A DNA stretch of 64,000 nucleotides from VRUE01 sp963844395 (GTDB taxonomy: Bacteria; Actinomycetota; Thermoleophilia; Solirubrobacterales; 70-9), in the NCBI GenBank assembly GCA_963844395.1, contig CAWJNX010000001.1, forward strand, positions 434,001 through 498,000, in the 5' to 3' direction. Shown here in pieces: positions 52,322-62,537 of the stretch (its first letter is position 1; each line of letters begins with the position of its first letter). The notes beneath the pieces are model-generated. The model saw only the letters and a program-made list of their open reading frames with translations, was not told the DNA's origin and searched no databases. The translations under genes were made by a program, and so were the position numbers.

Positions 52322-52561
52322 CTACTTGCTCATCATCACGAGCATCCCGACGGCAACCGCGCCTAACGTTGCCGTCAGGGCAAGGGCACCGACCGCGGCC
52401 GCGGCGCCCGCCGCGACCGGGCGTTCGCTGCGGCTGAGGTTGACGAAGCGGGCCGCGCCCCAGATCGCGATCGAAAAGATGACGGTGATCCCGACCCCGC
52501 CGACCGTCGCCGCGGCGACGGTCTGCAGCAGCTCCTTGGTCTCAACGACGACGGCGAGCAT
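52322..52561 (-). CDS. Small membrane protein downstream of pit
   Basis: 79 residues with two long hydrophobic helices (TVGGVGITVIFSIAIWGAARF, GALALTATLGAVAVGMLVMM). It starts on the stop codon of pit with one base shared, so it is co-transcribed. Not assigned; a small partner of the transporter is possible. Confidence 0.7.
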   Translation of the reverse strand: MLAVVVETKELLQTVAAATVGGVGITVIFSIAIWGAARFVNLSRSERPVAAGAAAAVGALALTATLGAVAVGMLVMMSK

Positions 52562-53658
52562 CAGGTCACCGGCACCGGTGAACCCTGGCGGGAGCGGCGT
52601 ACGAACGCCAGGGCGATCAGCGACAGCGCCGCCAGGGAGATCAGCACGGGTCCCAGGGCTCCCGTACCGAAGGCATGGCTGATCCCGTACGTGACGCCGC
52701 CGATCGCCGCGGCAGCGGGCAGGGTCAGCAGCCAGGCGACGAAGATGTTGCCGGCGACGCCCCAGCGCACCGCGGAGAGCCGCTTGCCGGCGCCGGCGCC
52801 CATCACGCCGCCGTTGATCACGTGGGTGGTCGAGAGCGGAAAGCCGAAGTGGGTCGAGGCGAGGATCACCGCGGCGCCGGCGCCCTGGGCCGAATAGCCC
52901 TGCGCCGCATCCATCTTGATGATCCGGGTGCCGGTGGTGCGGATGATCCGCCAGCCGCCGCTGTAGGTGCCGAGGGCGATCGCGGTCGCCGCCGAGGCGA
53001 TCACCCAGAAGGGCGGGTCGGCGTCGGCGCCGAGCGTGCCGTTGGCGATCAGCGCCAGGGTGATGATCCCCATCGTCTTCTGCGCGTCGTTGGTCCCGTG
53101 GGCCAGGGCCAGTAAGCCGCCGGAGACGATCTGGCCGTAGCGGAAGCCCCGAGTCACCGTCCCCGGGCGCTGCCGGCCGACGATTCGGTAGACGATTCCG
53201 ATCCCGATGCCGGCGACGGTGAAGGCGAGCAGCGGCGCGACCACTGCGGGGATCAACACCTTGCCGACCACTCCGTCGACGAGCACCGCGTCGAGGCCCG
53301 AGGCGACCACCGCGGAGCCCACCACACCGCCGATCAGGGCGTGCGACGAGCTGGACGGCAGCCCGAAGTACCAGGTGATCAGGTTCCAGGCGATCGCCCC
53401 GATCAGTCCAGCGAAGACCACCGTGGGCGTGATCACCGCCGCGTCGACGACATCGTTGGCGACCGTGGCCGCGACCGAGATCGAGATGAAGGCACCGGCG
53501 AAGTTGAGCAGCGCCGCGAAGGCGATCGCCACCTGCGGGCTCGCCGCCCGGGTCGAGATCGAGGTCGCGACGACGTTGGCGGTGTCGTGGAACCCGTTGG
53601 TGAAGTCGAAGGCGAGGGCAGTGCCGACGACGATGACGAGGATGATGTCCGAGCTCAC
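52561..53658 (-). CDS. pit: Low-affinity inorganic phosphate transporter Pit
   Basis: 365 residues from the start at 53658. The duplicated PHO-4 motif is present twice: FDFTNGFHDTANVVATSI (residues 18-36) and GTNDAQKTMGIITL (about 187). About ten membrane helices. Imports phosphate with H+ or as metal-phosphate. Follows the DUF47 gene after 9 bases. Confidence 0.94.
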   Translation of the reverse strand: MSSDIILVIVVGTALAFDFTNGFHDTANVVATSISTRAASPQVAIAFAALLNFAGAFISISVAATVANDVVDAAVITPTVVFAGLIGAIAWNLITWYFGLPSSSSHALIGGVVGSAVVASGLDAVLVDGVVGKVLIPAVVAPLLAFTVAGIGIGIVYRIVGRQRPGTVTRGFRYGQIVSGGLLALAHGTNDAQKTMGIITLALIANGTLGADADPPFWVIASAATAIALGTYSGGWRIIRTTGTRIIKMDAAQGYSAQGAGAAVILASTHFGFPLSTTHVINGGVMGAGAGKRLSAVRWGVAGNIFVAWLLTLPAAAAIGGVTYGISHAFGTGALGPVLISLAALSLIALAFVRRSRQGSPVPVT

Positions 53659-53667
53659 GAGGGGCCG

Positions 53668-54288
53668 TTACGAATTCTTGATCACGATGCCCTCGATAAT
53701 TTGCGCCGCCGTCTCGGTGGCGTCGATCGCGTTCTCGAGCACGGCGAAGATGTCCTTCCAGCGGATCACCACCATCGGATCGATCCCGTTCGAGAACAGC
53801 GAGGCGACGGCGTCGCGGGAGATCCGGTCGCCCTCGTTCTCGAGTCGGTGGATCTCGATCCAGTATTTCTCGAGACCCTTGAAGTCGCGCAGGTGCTCGA
53901 GTCCCTGGGCGAGCTGCTCGCAGGATGCGACCAGGACCTTGGTCAGCGCCTGTGCCTGCTCCATCGGGGCTTCAATCGCGTAGAGACCGAGGAAGTCGGC
54001 CGCCTCCTCGGTGAAGTTGACGATGTCGTCCATCTGGGTCGCCAGCGCGTAGATGTCCTCGCGGTCGATCGGCGTCACGAAGGTCGTGTTGAGGCGCTGG
54101 ATGATGTCGTGGGTGATCCGGTCGCCCTCCTGCTCGGCCTTGAGGATCTCCCGGCCGAGGTCTTTGGAGTCGGGCCAGGTGCCCATCATCTCGTCGAGCT
54201 GCCGAGTGGCGCGGAGGGTGTTCTGGCCGGCCTCGATGAAAAGGTCGAAGAAGGTGCGATCGCGGGGCAGCAGCGAGAAGCGGGCCAT
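53668..54288 (-). CDS. DUF47 PhoU-like partner of Pit
   Basis: 206 residues, all helical, with the PhoU/DUF47 pattern GDRITHDIIQRLNTTFVTPIDREDIYALATQMDDIV and ENEGDRISRDAVASLF. Usually encoded right before pit, as here, and required to regulate its phosphate uptake. Nine-base gap to pit. Confidence 0.94.
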   Translation of the reverse strand: MARFSLLPRDRTFFDLFIEAGQNTLRATRQLDEMMGTWPDSKDLGREILKAEQEGDRITHDIIQRLNTTFVTPIDREDIYALATQMDDIVNFTEEAADFLGLYAIEAPMEQAQALTKVLVASCEQLAQGLEHLRDFKGLEKYWIEIHRLENEGDRISRDAVASLFSNGIDPMVVIRWKDIFAVLENAIDATETAAQIIEGIVIKNS

Positions 54289-54327
54289 CGCGGCAATCTT
54301 ATTGGCGGCCCCGGCCGGCGGGCACGG

Positions 54328-56454
54328 TCAGCTCGCCGCCGCGGCCAGCTGCTCGGCCGCCCGTGCGGCATGGCGCTGGCGCAGCTCCTCCTGAACGCTG
54401 CGCGACTCCCCGGCGGCCGGCTCGTGGCGCGTCCAGACGCCATCGGGGCTCAGCTCCCAGGCGTTAGCGTCGTCGGCAAAGCTTCGCTCGAGGACGTCGA
54501 GCAGCTCCAGTCGTAGGTGCTCGTCTTCGACCGGCGTCACCAGCTCCACACGACTATCGAGGTTGCGCGGCATCAGGTCCGCCGAGCCGGTCAGGACCCG
54601 CGTCTCCTCGCCGCGCCGAAAGGCGTAGATCCGCGAGTGCTCGAGGAAGCGGCCGACGATCGAGACGACGCGAACGTTCTCCGAGAGCCCCGACACCCCC
54701 GGGCGCAGGCAGCAGATGCCGCGCACGTTGAGATCGATCCTTACACCCGCCCGCGCCGCCTCATACAGCGCCTGGATGCAGCGGGCGTCGACCAGAGCGT
54801 TCATCTTCAGCCCGATCCAGGCCTCCTCGCCGGAACGGTGCGCTGCGACAGTCGTCTCGATCTCCTCGAGGATGCGATCGCGCATCGTGGTCGGCGAGAC
54901 CAGCACCTTGCGGTACTCGGCAGGCCGGCCGTATCCCGTAAGGAAGTTGAACATCTCGGCGACGTCGGCGCCGATCTCGGGGTCGGCCGTGAATAGGCCC
55001 AAGTCGGTGTAGAGGCGGGCGGTGGTCGGGTTGTAGTTGCCGGTCCCGATGTGCACGTACTCGCGCACCCGGTCGCCCTCGCGGCGGGCGACGAGGATCG
55101 CCTTGACGTGCGTCTTCAGCCCCGGGATGCCGTAGACGACGTGGACCCCGGCCTCCTCCAGCGACTTGGCCCAGTGGATGTTGGCCGCCTCGTCGAAGCG
55201 CGCTTTCAGCTCGACCATGCAGACGGCCTGCTTGCCGCGTTCGGAGGCCCGGATCAGCGCCGGCACCAACGGCGAGTCGTCGCTGGTCCGGTACACCGTC
55301 TGCTTGATCGCCAGCACGTCGGGATCGGCGACGGCCTGCTCGACGAAGCGCTCGACCGAAGAGGCGAACGAGTCGTAGGGATGGTGGACGAGGATGTCGC
55401 CGCGGCGGATCGCCGCGAACATGTCGGCCGGATCGCCATCTTCGCCCTGCAGGCGCGGCTGGGTTACAGGCGACCACGACTCGTAACGCAGCTCGCGGTG
55501 TCCGGGAGCGTCGGCGACATCGGTCAAATCGGCGAGGTCGATCAGCCCGTTGACGTCGTAGACCTCGCGGTCTTCGAGCCGCAGAGCGTCGATCAGTTGG
55601 GCGCGCAGCTTCAAGTTCATCCCCGCCGCTACCTCCAGCCGCACGACCTCGCCGAAGCGGCGGCGGCGCAACTCGTCTTGGACCGCCTGCAGCAGGTCGT
55701 CGGCCTCATCGCTGACCGTGAAGTCGGCGTCGCGGGTGACCCGGAAGTAGCCGTGGTCGATCACCTCGATGCCCGGGAAGAGCGTGTCGAGGTTGGCGGC
55801 GATCGCCTCCTCGAGGGGAACGAAGACCTCGTTGCGCTCGCCGACCCGCAGGAAGCGGCCGAGCAGCTCCTTCGGCACCTTGACGCGGGCGATGATCTCG
55901 GTGCGGTTCTCGGGGTCGCGCAGCAGCACGCCGAGACTGAGCGAGAGGTTTGAGATGTAGGGGAACGGACGTCCATGTCCGACCACGAGCGGGGTCAGCG
56001 CCGGGAAGACCTGCTCGTGGAAGCGGGTGTCGATTTCGTGCCGCTCGGTCTCGCTGGCGCTGTCGAGGGAGACAATGCGGATCCCGTGCTCCTCCAGCTC
56101 CGGCCGCAGGCTCCCGTTGAAGCAGTCGTGCAGGCGGCCGTCGAGCTCCAGCACCCGAGCCTGGATCGCGTCGATCAGCTCGCTCGGGGCGAAGCCATCG
56201 CTTCCGCGCACGTCCACCCCGGCGTCGAGTTGGTCGAACAGCCCGGCGACCCGGACCATGAAGAACTCGTCCAGGTTGGAGGCGTAGATCGCGCAGAACC
56301 TGGCTCGCTCCAGCAGCGGCACGTCGGTGTCCTCGGCAAGTTCCAGCACCCGCTGGTTGAAATCGAGCCAGGAGAGCTCGCGGTTGAAGTAAAGAGCTGG
56401 ATCGTCGATCGGGCCATCGTACTGCCGCGCCACCTGCTCCTCCTGCCTGTTCAA
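54328..56454 (-). CDS. ppk1: Polyphosphate kinase 1
   Basis: 708 residues. N domain ALYFNRELSWLDFNQRVLELA; the catalytic histidines are in GIPGLKTHVKAILVARRE (autophosphorylated His) and in IVGRFLEHSRIYAF; EYVHIGTGNYNPTTARLYTDLGLF and IYAFRRGEETRVLTGSADLMPRNLD motifs follow. It makes polyphosphate from ATP. It overlaps the PHP gene upstream by four bases (ATGA). Confidence 0.96.
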   Translation of the reverse strand: MNRQEEQVARQYDGPIDDPALYFNRELSWLDFNQRVLELAEDTDVPLLERARFCAIYASNLDEFFMVRVAGLFDQLDAGVDVRGSDGFAPSELIDAIQARVLELDGRLHDCFNGSLRPELEEHGIRIVSLDSASETERHEIDTRFHEQVFPALTPLVVGHGRPFPYISNLSLSLGVLLRDPENRTEIIARVKVPKELLGRFLRVGERNEVFVPLEEAIAANLDTLFPGIEVIDHGYFRVTRDADFTVSDEADDLLQAVQDELRRRRFGEVVRLEVAAGMNLKLRAQLIDALRLEDREVYDVNGLIDLADLTDVADAPGHRELRYESWSPVTQPRLQGEDGDPADMFAAIRRGDILVHHPYDSFASSVERFVEQAVADPDVLAIKQTVYRTSDDSPLVPALIRASERGKQAVCMVELKARFDEAANIHWAKSLEEAGVHVVYGIPGLKTHVKAILVARREGDRVREYVHIGTGNYNPTTARLYTDLGLFTADPEIGADVAEMFNFLTGYGRPAEYRKVLVSPTTMRDRILEEIETTVAAHRSGEEAWIGLKMNALVDARCIQALYEAARAGVRIDLNVRGICCLRPGVSGLSENVRVVSIVGRFLEHSRIYAFRRGEETRVLTGSADLMPRNLDSRVELVTPVEDEHLRLELLDVLERSFADDANAWELSPDGVWTRHEPAAGESRSVQEELRQRHAARAAEQLAAAAS

Positions 56455-58757
56455 GCGGCCTGCAGCGCTGCCTGCTCGATCGAGGTGGCGCCGGCCAGGC
56501 CGCGCCGGTAGCCGGCCGCGAGCTGCTCCAGCGCCCGCTCCCAGGAGCGGGCCTCGGCAGCCCGCCGTCCCGCTGCCCCAAGGCGCTGGCGCAGCGACGG
56601 CGAGGCGGCCAGTTGCAGGATCGCGCCGGCGAGATGGTCGGCGTCGGGGCGGCAGAGGATCCCCGTGTGGCGATTCTCGACCAGCGAGGCGGGGCCGCCC
56701 TCCGAGACCGCCACGACCGGCAGCCCACTCGCCCCGGCCTCGAGCACAACCTGTCCGTAGGTGTCCGTGCGGGAGCAGAAGAGAAAGGCGTCGGCGCTGG
56801 CATAGGCGCGGGCGAGGTCCTCGCCGTCGAGCCAGCCGAGGAAAGTCGCGTGCTCGCTAAGGCGGGCCCGCAGCTCTCCCTCCTCGGGACCGCCGCCGGC
56901 GAGCAGCAGGCGCAGGCGCGGCTCGACCCGGCGCGCCCGCAGGAAGCTCTCCGCGAGGAGGTTGACGCCCTTCTCGCGGGTCAAGCGGCCCGCGTAGAGG
57001 ATCTTCAGCTCGCCCGGAAAGGCGTCCGGCTCGGCCTTGGCGGGATCGAAGCGCTCGACGTTGACGCCACGCTCCCAGCGGCGAATTCTGCCGCCATCGG
57101 CGCCAAGCTCGAGTAGTGAGCGGTCGGCAGCCGGGCTCGGCGAGAGGACGACGCCGGGGGCGGCGTAGAAGGCGCCGAGTGCCGCTCGGGCGGCCAGCTC
57201 GAGGCCGCCGTCGCCGCTGCGAAGGGCCGTGTAGGAGGCCAGCTCGGTGTGGTAGCTGGCGACCAGCGGCAGGTGAGCGATGCGGCTGAACAGCGTCGCG
57301 GCGATCCCCGCCGGGCCAGGAGCGGTGACGTGGACGGCGTCGTAGCGGCCCTCCGCCAGCGTCTCGAACAGCTCCGGGAGGCCCGGCACCCCTAGTCGCA
57401 GCCCATCGTAGAAAGGCACGTCGAGCGTGGCCGCGGCCGGCAGGCGCCGGTCGACCCCGGCGTCGGTGCCGACCACCTCGACCTCGAAACCCGGCACGTC
57501 GCGCTCGCGGATCTGCTCGATCGTGTGCGTGACGCCGTGCATCGCATCGATCCCGTCGACGATCACGGCGACCCGCGGTCGCTCTCCAGAACGAGCCGTG
57601 AGCTTCGCCTTCTCGGCGCCGAGGAAGGCAGCGGTCGGCGCGTAGGGGACCGCCGGCACGAGCGCGTCGAAGAGTCCGGCGATCGCTGCCGGAACGTCGC
57701 CGCCCGAGATCGCCGCCGCGCCGTTTCGCACCGCGGCCCGCAGCTTGCGCTCGTGGACACGGCGGGCGCGGCGGTAGAGGCCGGCGTGCGAGAACTCGTC
57801 GGACTGCATGTGGTCGAGCAGCGCCCGCCCCCTCTCCTGCAGGCCCACTGATCGCAGCCAGGCCTCGAGCAGCGCCCGCGCGTCGTCCGGTCCGATGTCG
57901 GTCGCTACCTTGCCTGCGCGAACCGCTCCCTGTCCGACAACGCGCTGGGCGATCGTCAGCACCGTCGCAGGGTCGGGCCCGGCTCGACGTGCCGCCTCTT
58001 GAGTGCCCATATTGGCCTCTAAGACACGGCACGTCCCGTCCATCTCGAGGGCCCGGGTCGCCAGCGCGATCGCCGCGTGCGCCCATTTGGCGGTGCTGCC
58101 CTGTTCGCCACCGGCTTCGGTGTCGCCGCGCCGCAGGTGACTCAGAAACTCTTCCGGCGTGGATGCGGCCGGCGCCTCGGTGTAGGTGCGGCCGATGTCC
58201 ACGCCGGCGTGGTCGTCGGAGCCGCCGATGGCGATCCCGCCGTGGGTCTCGATGTAGATCACGGCAGGCGCGTTCAGCTCCGGCGCCCGGGAGCCGTTGC
58301 GGACCTCCCAGGTTGGGAACAACTCGGCGAGGCGGCGCCGGTGGCGCCGGGTCAGCGGCGCGTCAACGTTGTAGAAGGGGTGCGCCAGAGCGCAGGCGAT
58401 CTCGTTCTCGTGAAGGTAGGCGGCGCAGGCCTCGACGTCGCCGGCATGTGCCTGCAGCCACTCGTGGTCCCCCAGAGTGATCCCGTAGCAAAGGACGTGC
58501 ACCGCCTGGGGCTCGCCGGCGAAGCGGGCGGTCAGCTCCTCGGAGACGAAGCAGTCGGGACGGTCGGCCAGCTGGAGGCAGCCGTCGATCGTGTCGTGGT
58601 CGGTGATCGTGACGAAGTCCATGCCACGACGCATGGCCAGCTCGTAGACCTCCTGCGGCGGCGTCGCGCACTCGGGCAGGCCAAGCGAGCGCTGCACTCC
58701 CAACCGCGAGAGCTGCGAGGCGGTGGAGTGGCAATGCATGTCCACACGGGAAATCAT
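56451..58757 (-). CDS. PHP-domain phosphoesterase fused to a family 4 glycosyltransferase
   Basis: 768 residues. Residues 1-230: PHP metal site (VDMHCHSTAS, TITDHDTIDG, LAHPFYNVD, GGSDDHAG). Residues about 230-385 form a helical linker. Residues about 390-765: GT-B transferase (VAVIVDGIDAMHGVT, LPLVASYHTEL, LYAGRLTREKGVNLLAESF, TYGQVVLEAGASGLPVVAVSEGG). Coupled to ppk1. The combination may make and trim a glycan or glycolipid. Confidence 0.9.
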   Translation of the reverse strand: MISRVDMHCHSTASQLSRLGVQRSLGLPECATPPQEVYELAMRRGMDFVTITDHDTIDGCLQLADRPDCFVSEELTARFAGEPQAVHVLCYGITLGDHEWLQAHAGDVEACAAYLHENEIACALAHPFYNVDAPLTRRHRRRLAELFPTWEVRNGSRAPELNAPAVIYIETHGGIAIGGSDDHAGVDIGRTYTEAPAASTPEEFLSHLRRGDTEAGGEQGSTAKWAHAAIALATRALEMDGTCRVLEANMGTQEAARRAGPDPATVLTIAQRVVGQGAVRAGKVATDIGPDDARALLEAWLRSVGLQERGRALLDHMQSDEFSHAGLYRRARRVHERKLRAAVRNGAAAISGGDVPAAIAGLFDALVPAVPYAPTAAFLGAEKAKLTARSGERPRVAVIVDGIDAMHGVTHTIEQIRERDVPGFEVEVVGTDAGVDRRLPAAATLDVPFYDGLRLGVPGLPELFETLAEGRYDAVHVTAPGPAGIAATLFSRIAHLPLVASYHTELASYTALRSGDGGLELAARAALGAFYAAPGVVLSPSPAADRSLLELGADGGRIRRWERGVNVERFDPAKAEPDAFPGELKILYAGRLTREKGVNLLAESFLRARRVEPRLRLLLAGGGPEEGELRARLSEHATFLGWLDGEDLARAYASADAFLFCSRTDTYGQVVLEAGASGLPVVAVSEGGPASLVENRHTGILCRPDADHLAGAILQLAASPSLRQRLGAAGRRAAEARSWERALEQLAAGYRRGLAGATSIEQAALQAA

Positions 58758-58865
58758 CGGCGTCTCCCTCTGTCACTGATCGTCTGGTCGCTCCCAGATT
58801 CGTGGATTAGCAGGGAAAACTTGTGAACCGACGGGGAACGGCCTGTGAAGATCCGGTTACCGGCG

Positions 58866-59285
58866 CTAGAGCGCCCGCTCGAGCGCGGCCCAGGTTCCCT
58901 TCTGGCCCTGGGCTTGCCACAGCTCAGCGAAACGGTGGAAGAGCAGCTCGCGCCGGGTGCGAAGCAGCGTCTCGAGCGACTCGATTCCCGCAGCCATCGG
59001 CAGCATCACGTCGCAGTCGTGGATCTCACCCAGGACTCCCTGCAAACGCTTGGCCGCCTGGCGCGCGTTTGCCGCCTCGGGACCGAAGCAGCCCTCGACG
59101 ATCTCGAGTACGTAGCGCAGGCGCTTCGCGGCAATCCGCATGTCGTGCTGGGCGGGCGCGGCGCCCGGCTCCAGCGCCTGCTCGGCGAGTGAGCGCAGCT
59201 CAGCGAGCCTGGTCCGCACGATCTTGGCCGCATTGGGACGCAGCGCCGTCGCCGGATCCAGCCCCTCCACGGCACGGGCCTTCAA
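58866..59285 (-). CDS. CHAD domain, C-terminal half
   Basis: 139 residues from TTG 59283-59285, four bases inside the stop of the previous gene (TTGA). It has the second-half CHAD pattern HDMRIAAKRLRYVLEIVEGCF and KRLQGVLGEIHDCDVML. CHAD domains are normally one chain of about 280 residues made of two such halves; here they are two coupled genes. CHAD proteins bind polyphosphate, and ppk1 and ppx flank the pair. Confidence 0.75.
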   Translation of the reverse strand: MKARAVEGLDPATALRPNAAKIVRTRLAELRSLAEQALEPGAAPAQHDMRIAAKRLRYVLEIVEGCFGPEAANARQAAKRLQGVLGEIHDCDVMLPMAAGIESLETLLRTRRELLFHRFAELWQAQGQKGTWAALERAL

Positions 59286-59758
59286 GCCGCGGCCGCCTTC
59301 GCCAGCTTGCCGAGGCGACGGCGCAGCTTCCTCAGCCGTTTCTGGGCGACCGCCGGCGCCAGCTCCTCGTTGGCCCGTCGCTGCTCCTCGCGAAGGCGAT
59401 CGATCAGCGCTTCGAGGGCGGGACGATCGGCCACGGCGACACCGGAGGCAAACCCTTCGAGGAACTCGATCGCCACGTCGCGGTCGCGGCGCTCGCCAAG
59501 CGCGTCGGCCAGCGCCTTGACCCGCTTCAGGGCCTTGCGCCAGCGCTTGCGCGGGAAGCACTGCTCAAAGACCTCCATCGCGGCGCGCAGCCTCCGCGTC
59601 GCGACCCGCATGTCGTGGACGCGTTCGACTTCGCTCGTGTCGAGGACGCCGTGCGAGTGCTCGAAGACCTCCGCAGCTCGCACCTCGACCACCCGGGCTG
59701 CCACCCGTCCGAACGACTCCTCGCAGTCGAAGCCAGAAACCTCGCGTGCGCGGGCCAC
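59282..59758 (-). CDS. CHAD domain, N-terminal half
   Basis: 158 residues with the first-half CHAD pattern VERVHDMRVATRRLRAAMEVFEQCF and ALADALGERRDRDVAIEFLEGF. It ends KLAKAAAA and overlaps the C-half by four bases (TTGA). The two histidine/arginine-rich faces needed for polyphosphate binding are split between the two products. If a frame slip joins them, one normal CHAD protein would result. Confidence 0.85.
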   Translation of the reverse strand: MARAREVSGFDCEESFGRVAARVVEVRAAEVFEHSHGVLDTSEVERVHDMRVATRRLRAAMEVFEQCFPRKRWRKALKRVKALADALGERRDRDVAIEFLEGFASGVAVADRPALEALIDRLREEQRRANEELAPAVAQKRLRKLRRRLGKLAKAAAA

Positions 59759-59774
59759 GCGCTCAGCCTAGAGA

Positions 59775-59828
59775 AGCCCATCCCGGTAGGGGTGGAACGT
59801 CTTGTACGAACCCCTACCGGGATGGGCT
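59775..59828. terminator. Hairpin after ppx (repeat family copy 2)
   Basis: Perfect 19-base arms (59775-59793, 59810-59828) around 16 bases. It shares 28 identical bases with the inverted-repeat element at 19.8 kb, as reverse complement (59780-59807 against 19827-19854). The ppx stop codon overlaps its right arm. No U-run, but a strong stem. Confidence 0.75.
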
Positions 59829-60732
59829 ATGCGGCGAGATGCTGCCGGGAGGAACCGCCCGCGTCGCCGTTGAGCAAGTCGAGGATGACCCCCTCGCGCA
59901 GGCCACCCTTGCCGATCTGCAGTGGCTGCCCGAGCAGATCGGAGAGCTTCTCCAGCAGCAGCACCCCGGTGGCGAGAATGCGGACACGTTCGGGGTCCAG
60001 CTCGAAGCGGCGCGCCACGTCGGCGGCCGGATCGCTGCAGAGCACCCGTATTCCCCGCTCCAGCGTCTCGTACTCGAGCACCGCCCCGACCAGGCGGCGT
60101 AGCGAAGTGGCGCTGCCACCGACGGCGACCGCCTGGGCCGGCTGCTCGACCTCGACCCCGTCGAAGATGTCGTCGATCCGATCGCGGATCTTGCGGATCT
60201 CCGCCGCCGAGGGAGGATCAGAGCCGATCAGCTCGTCTGCCAGGACACCGGAACCGACCTTCCACGAGCGCACCGCCTCCACCCCGCCGCGAACGGTGCC
60301 GACGATCACCTCGCTTGAGCCGCCGCCGACGTCGACGACGCCGATCTTGCCCTCGACCGGATGCCCGAGGCCCTTGGTGGCACCGATGAAGGAGAGCCTC
60401 CCCTCCTCCTCGTCGCTGAGGATCTCGATCGGGACGCCGGCTTCGTCGCCGATCTGCTGCGCGACCTCCTCGCCATTGGACGCCTCACGAATCGCCGCGG
60501 TCGCCACCGCACGAATCGTCTCCGCCCCCATCTCACGCGCAAGCCGCACCTGAGTCGCCACCACCTCCGCGACTTCCCCAATCTTCTCCGGCGGAACGCC
60601 GTCCTCAGCGACCGCCTTGCCGATCCGCGTATAAGCCCGCTGCTCCATCACCTTCTTCAACTGCCCATCGACAGGCTCCGCCACGAGCAAGCGCGTCGTA
60701 TTTGACCCAATATCTATGGCGCCGCAGAGCAT
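59827..60732 (-). CDS. ppx: Exopolyphosphatase / pppGpp phosphatase (Ppx/GppA)
   Basis: 301 residues from ATG 60732 (MLCGAIDIGSNTTRLLVAEP); the open frame extends upstream across a hairpin and is not coding there. Actin-fold motifs: AIDIGSNTTRLLVAE (phosphate 1), EEEGRLSFIGATKGL, and VVDVGGGSSEVIVG (phosphate 2). Short, two-domain form, typical of actinobacteria. Degrades polyphosphate from the end, or pppGpp. Confidence 0.94.
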   Translation of the reverse strand: MLCGAIDIGSNTTRLLVAEPVDGQLKKVMEQRAYTRIGKAVAEDGVPPEKIGEVAEVVATQVRLAREMGAETIRAVATAAIREASNGEEVAQQIGDEAGVPIEILSDEEEGRLSFIGATKGLGHPVEGKIGVVDVGGGSSEVIVGTVRGGVEAVRSWKVGSGVLADELIGSDPPSAAEIRKIRDRIDDIFDGVEVEQPAQAVAVGGSATSLRRLVGAVLEYETLERGIRVLCSDPAADVARRFELDPERVRILATGVLLLEKLSDLLGQPLQIGKGGLREGVILDLLNGDAGGSSRQHLAA

Positions 60733-60790
60733 GAGGGGGTGTTCCGGATATTCCCAGGCACGTCGGATTCGAACCGCATATCGCGCGGGT

Positions 60791-60916
60791 GGCGTCGGGG
60801 TGGGGGGTTTTCCGCCGCCCGAAGGCTGCGGAGGGCAAGGCCTCATCCCTGCAAGCGAAACCGTCCCGGCGCCCGGAGCAGCGCGTAGGGCAAGGAAGGC
60901 CCCCCACCCCGACGCC
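60791..60916. repeat. Long hairpin between phoU and ppx
   Basis: Perfect 17-base arms (60791-60807 and 60900-60916, GGCGTCGGGGTGGGGGG and its complement) enclose 92 bases that fold further. It fills most of the gap between phoU and ppx. It may end the pst-phoU transcript or be a small mobile repeat. Confidence 0.6.
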
Positions 60917-60929
60917 AGGCCCCGCGCGC

Positions 60930-61624
60930 CTATTCGCTCGGGTGCGAAGCGTCCTCGAACTCTTTGAACAAACCGGTAACCACGAAGGCGACCTGCTCGC
61001 CGATGTCCACGGCGTTGTCGCCGATCCGCTCGATCGCCCGCGCCGCCAGCAGCATCGTCATCGCCCACTCCCGCTTGTCGGCGTCGTCGCCGATCGCCAG
61101 CGCCCGGGCGAAGCACTCGCGGTTGAGGTTGTCGACGACGTCGTCCTGGCGGACGAGGTCGCGCGCCATGCCGACGTTGCGCTCGAGGAAGGCCCGCTTC
61201 GCCTGGCTGATCAGCGTTCGGGTCTGCTTCCCCATCATCAGGATGTTGCCGAGCATCTCCGCGTCGGCCGGCGGCTCGTTACCGGTCAGCGGGATCAGCT
61301 TGCAGACGTTGACGCACTGGTCGCCCATCCGCTCGACGTTCTTCAGCACGTGCAGGAGGGCCGAGATCAGCCGCAGGTCGGTCGCCACCGGCGACTGCCT
61401 GGCGAGCAGGGCGATCAGGCTCTGGTGCACCTCCAGGTAGCGGCCGTCGATGCGGTCGTCGTCGTTGATCACCTGCTGGGCCAGCTCGACGTCTTGCTGC
61501 TCGACCGCTTCTCCGGTGCGCTCGAGGGCGTCGCTGACCAGATCCAGACCGCCGAGCGCGCTGGCCTCGAGCTGCTCCAGTTCGGCCTGGTAGTGGACCC
61601 GGGTCTGCTCGACCATCGTCCCCA

Positions 61625-61625
<1 letters not shown>
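60930..61625 (-). CDS. phoU: Phosphate uptake regulator PhoU
   Basis: 231 residues from ATG 61625, which overlaps the pstB stop by one base (TGATG). Two PhoU repeats: VINDDDRIDGRYLEVHQSLIALLARQSPVATDLR and the second VRQDDVVDNLNRECFARALAIGDD with LLAARAIERIGDNAVDIGE. Shuts down Pst transport and PhoR signalling when phosphate is high. Ends the pst operon. Confidence 0.95.
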
Positions 61626-62515
<890 letters not shown>

Positions 62516-62537
62516 TCCGTTTCTCACCCTAGTCCAC

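Noticed and set aside
60739..60775. Possible tRNA T arm (CGGTTCGAATCCG on the minus strand)
   Set aside because: Only three stem pairs hold and no cloverleaf or matching acceptor strand can be built around it.
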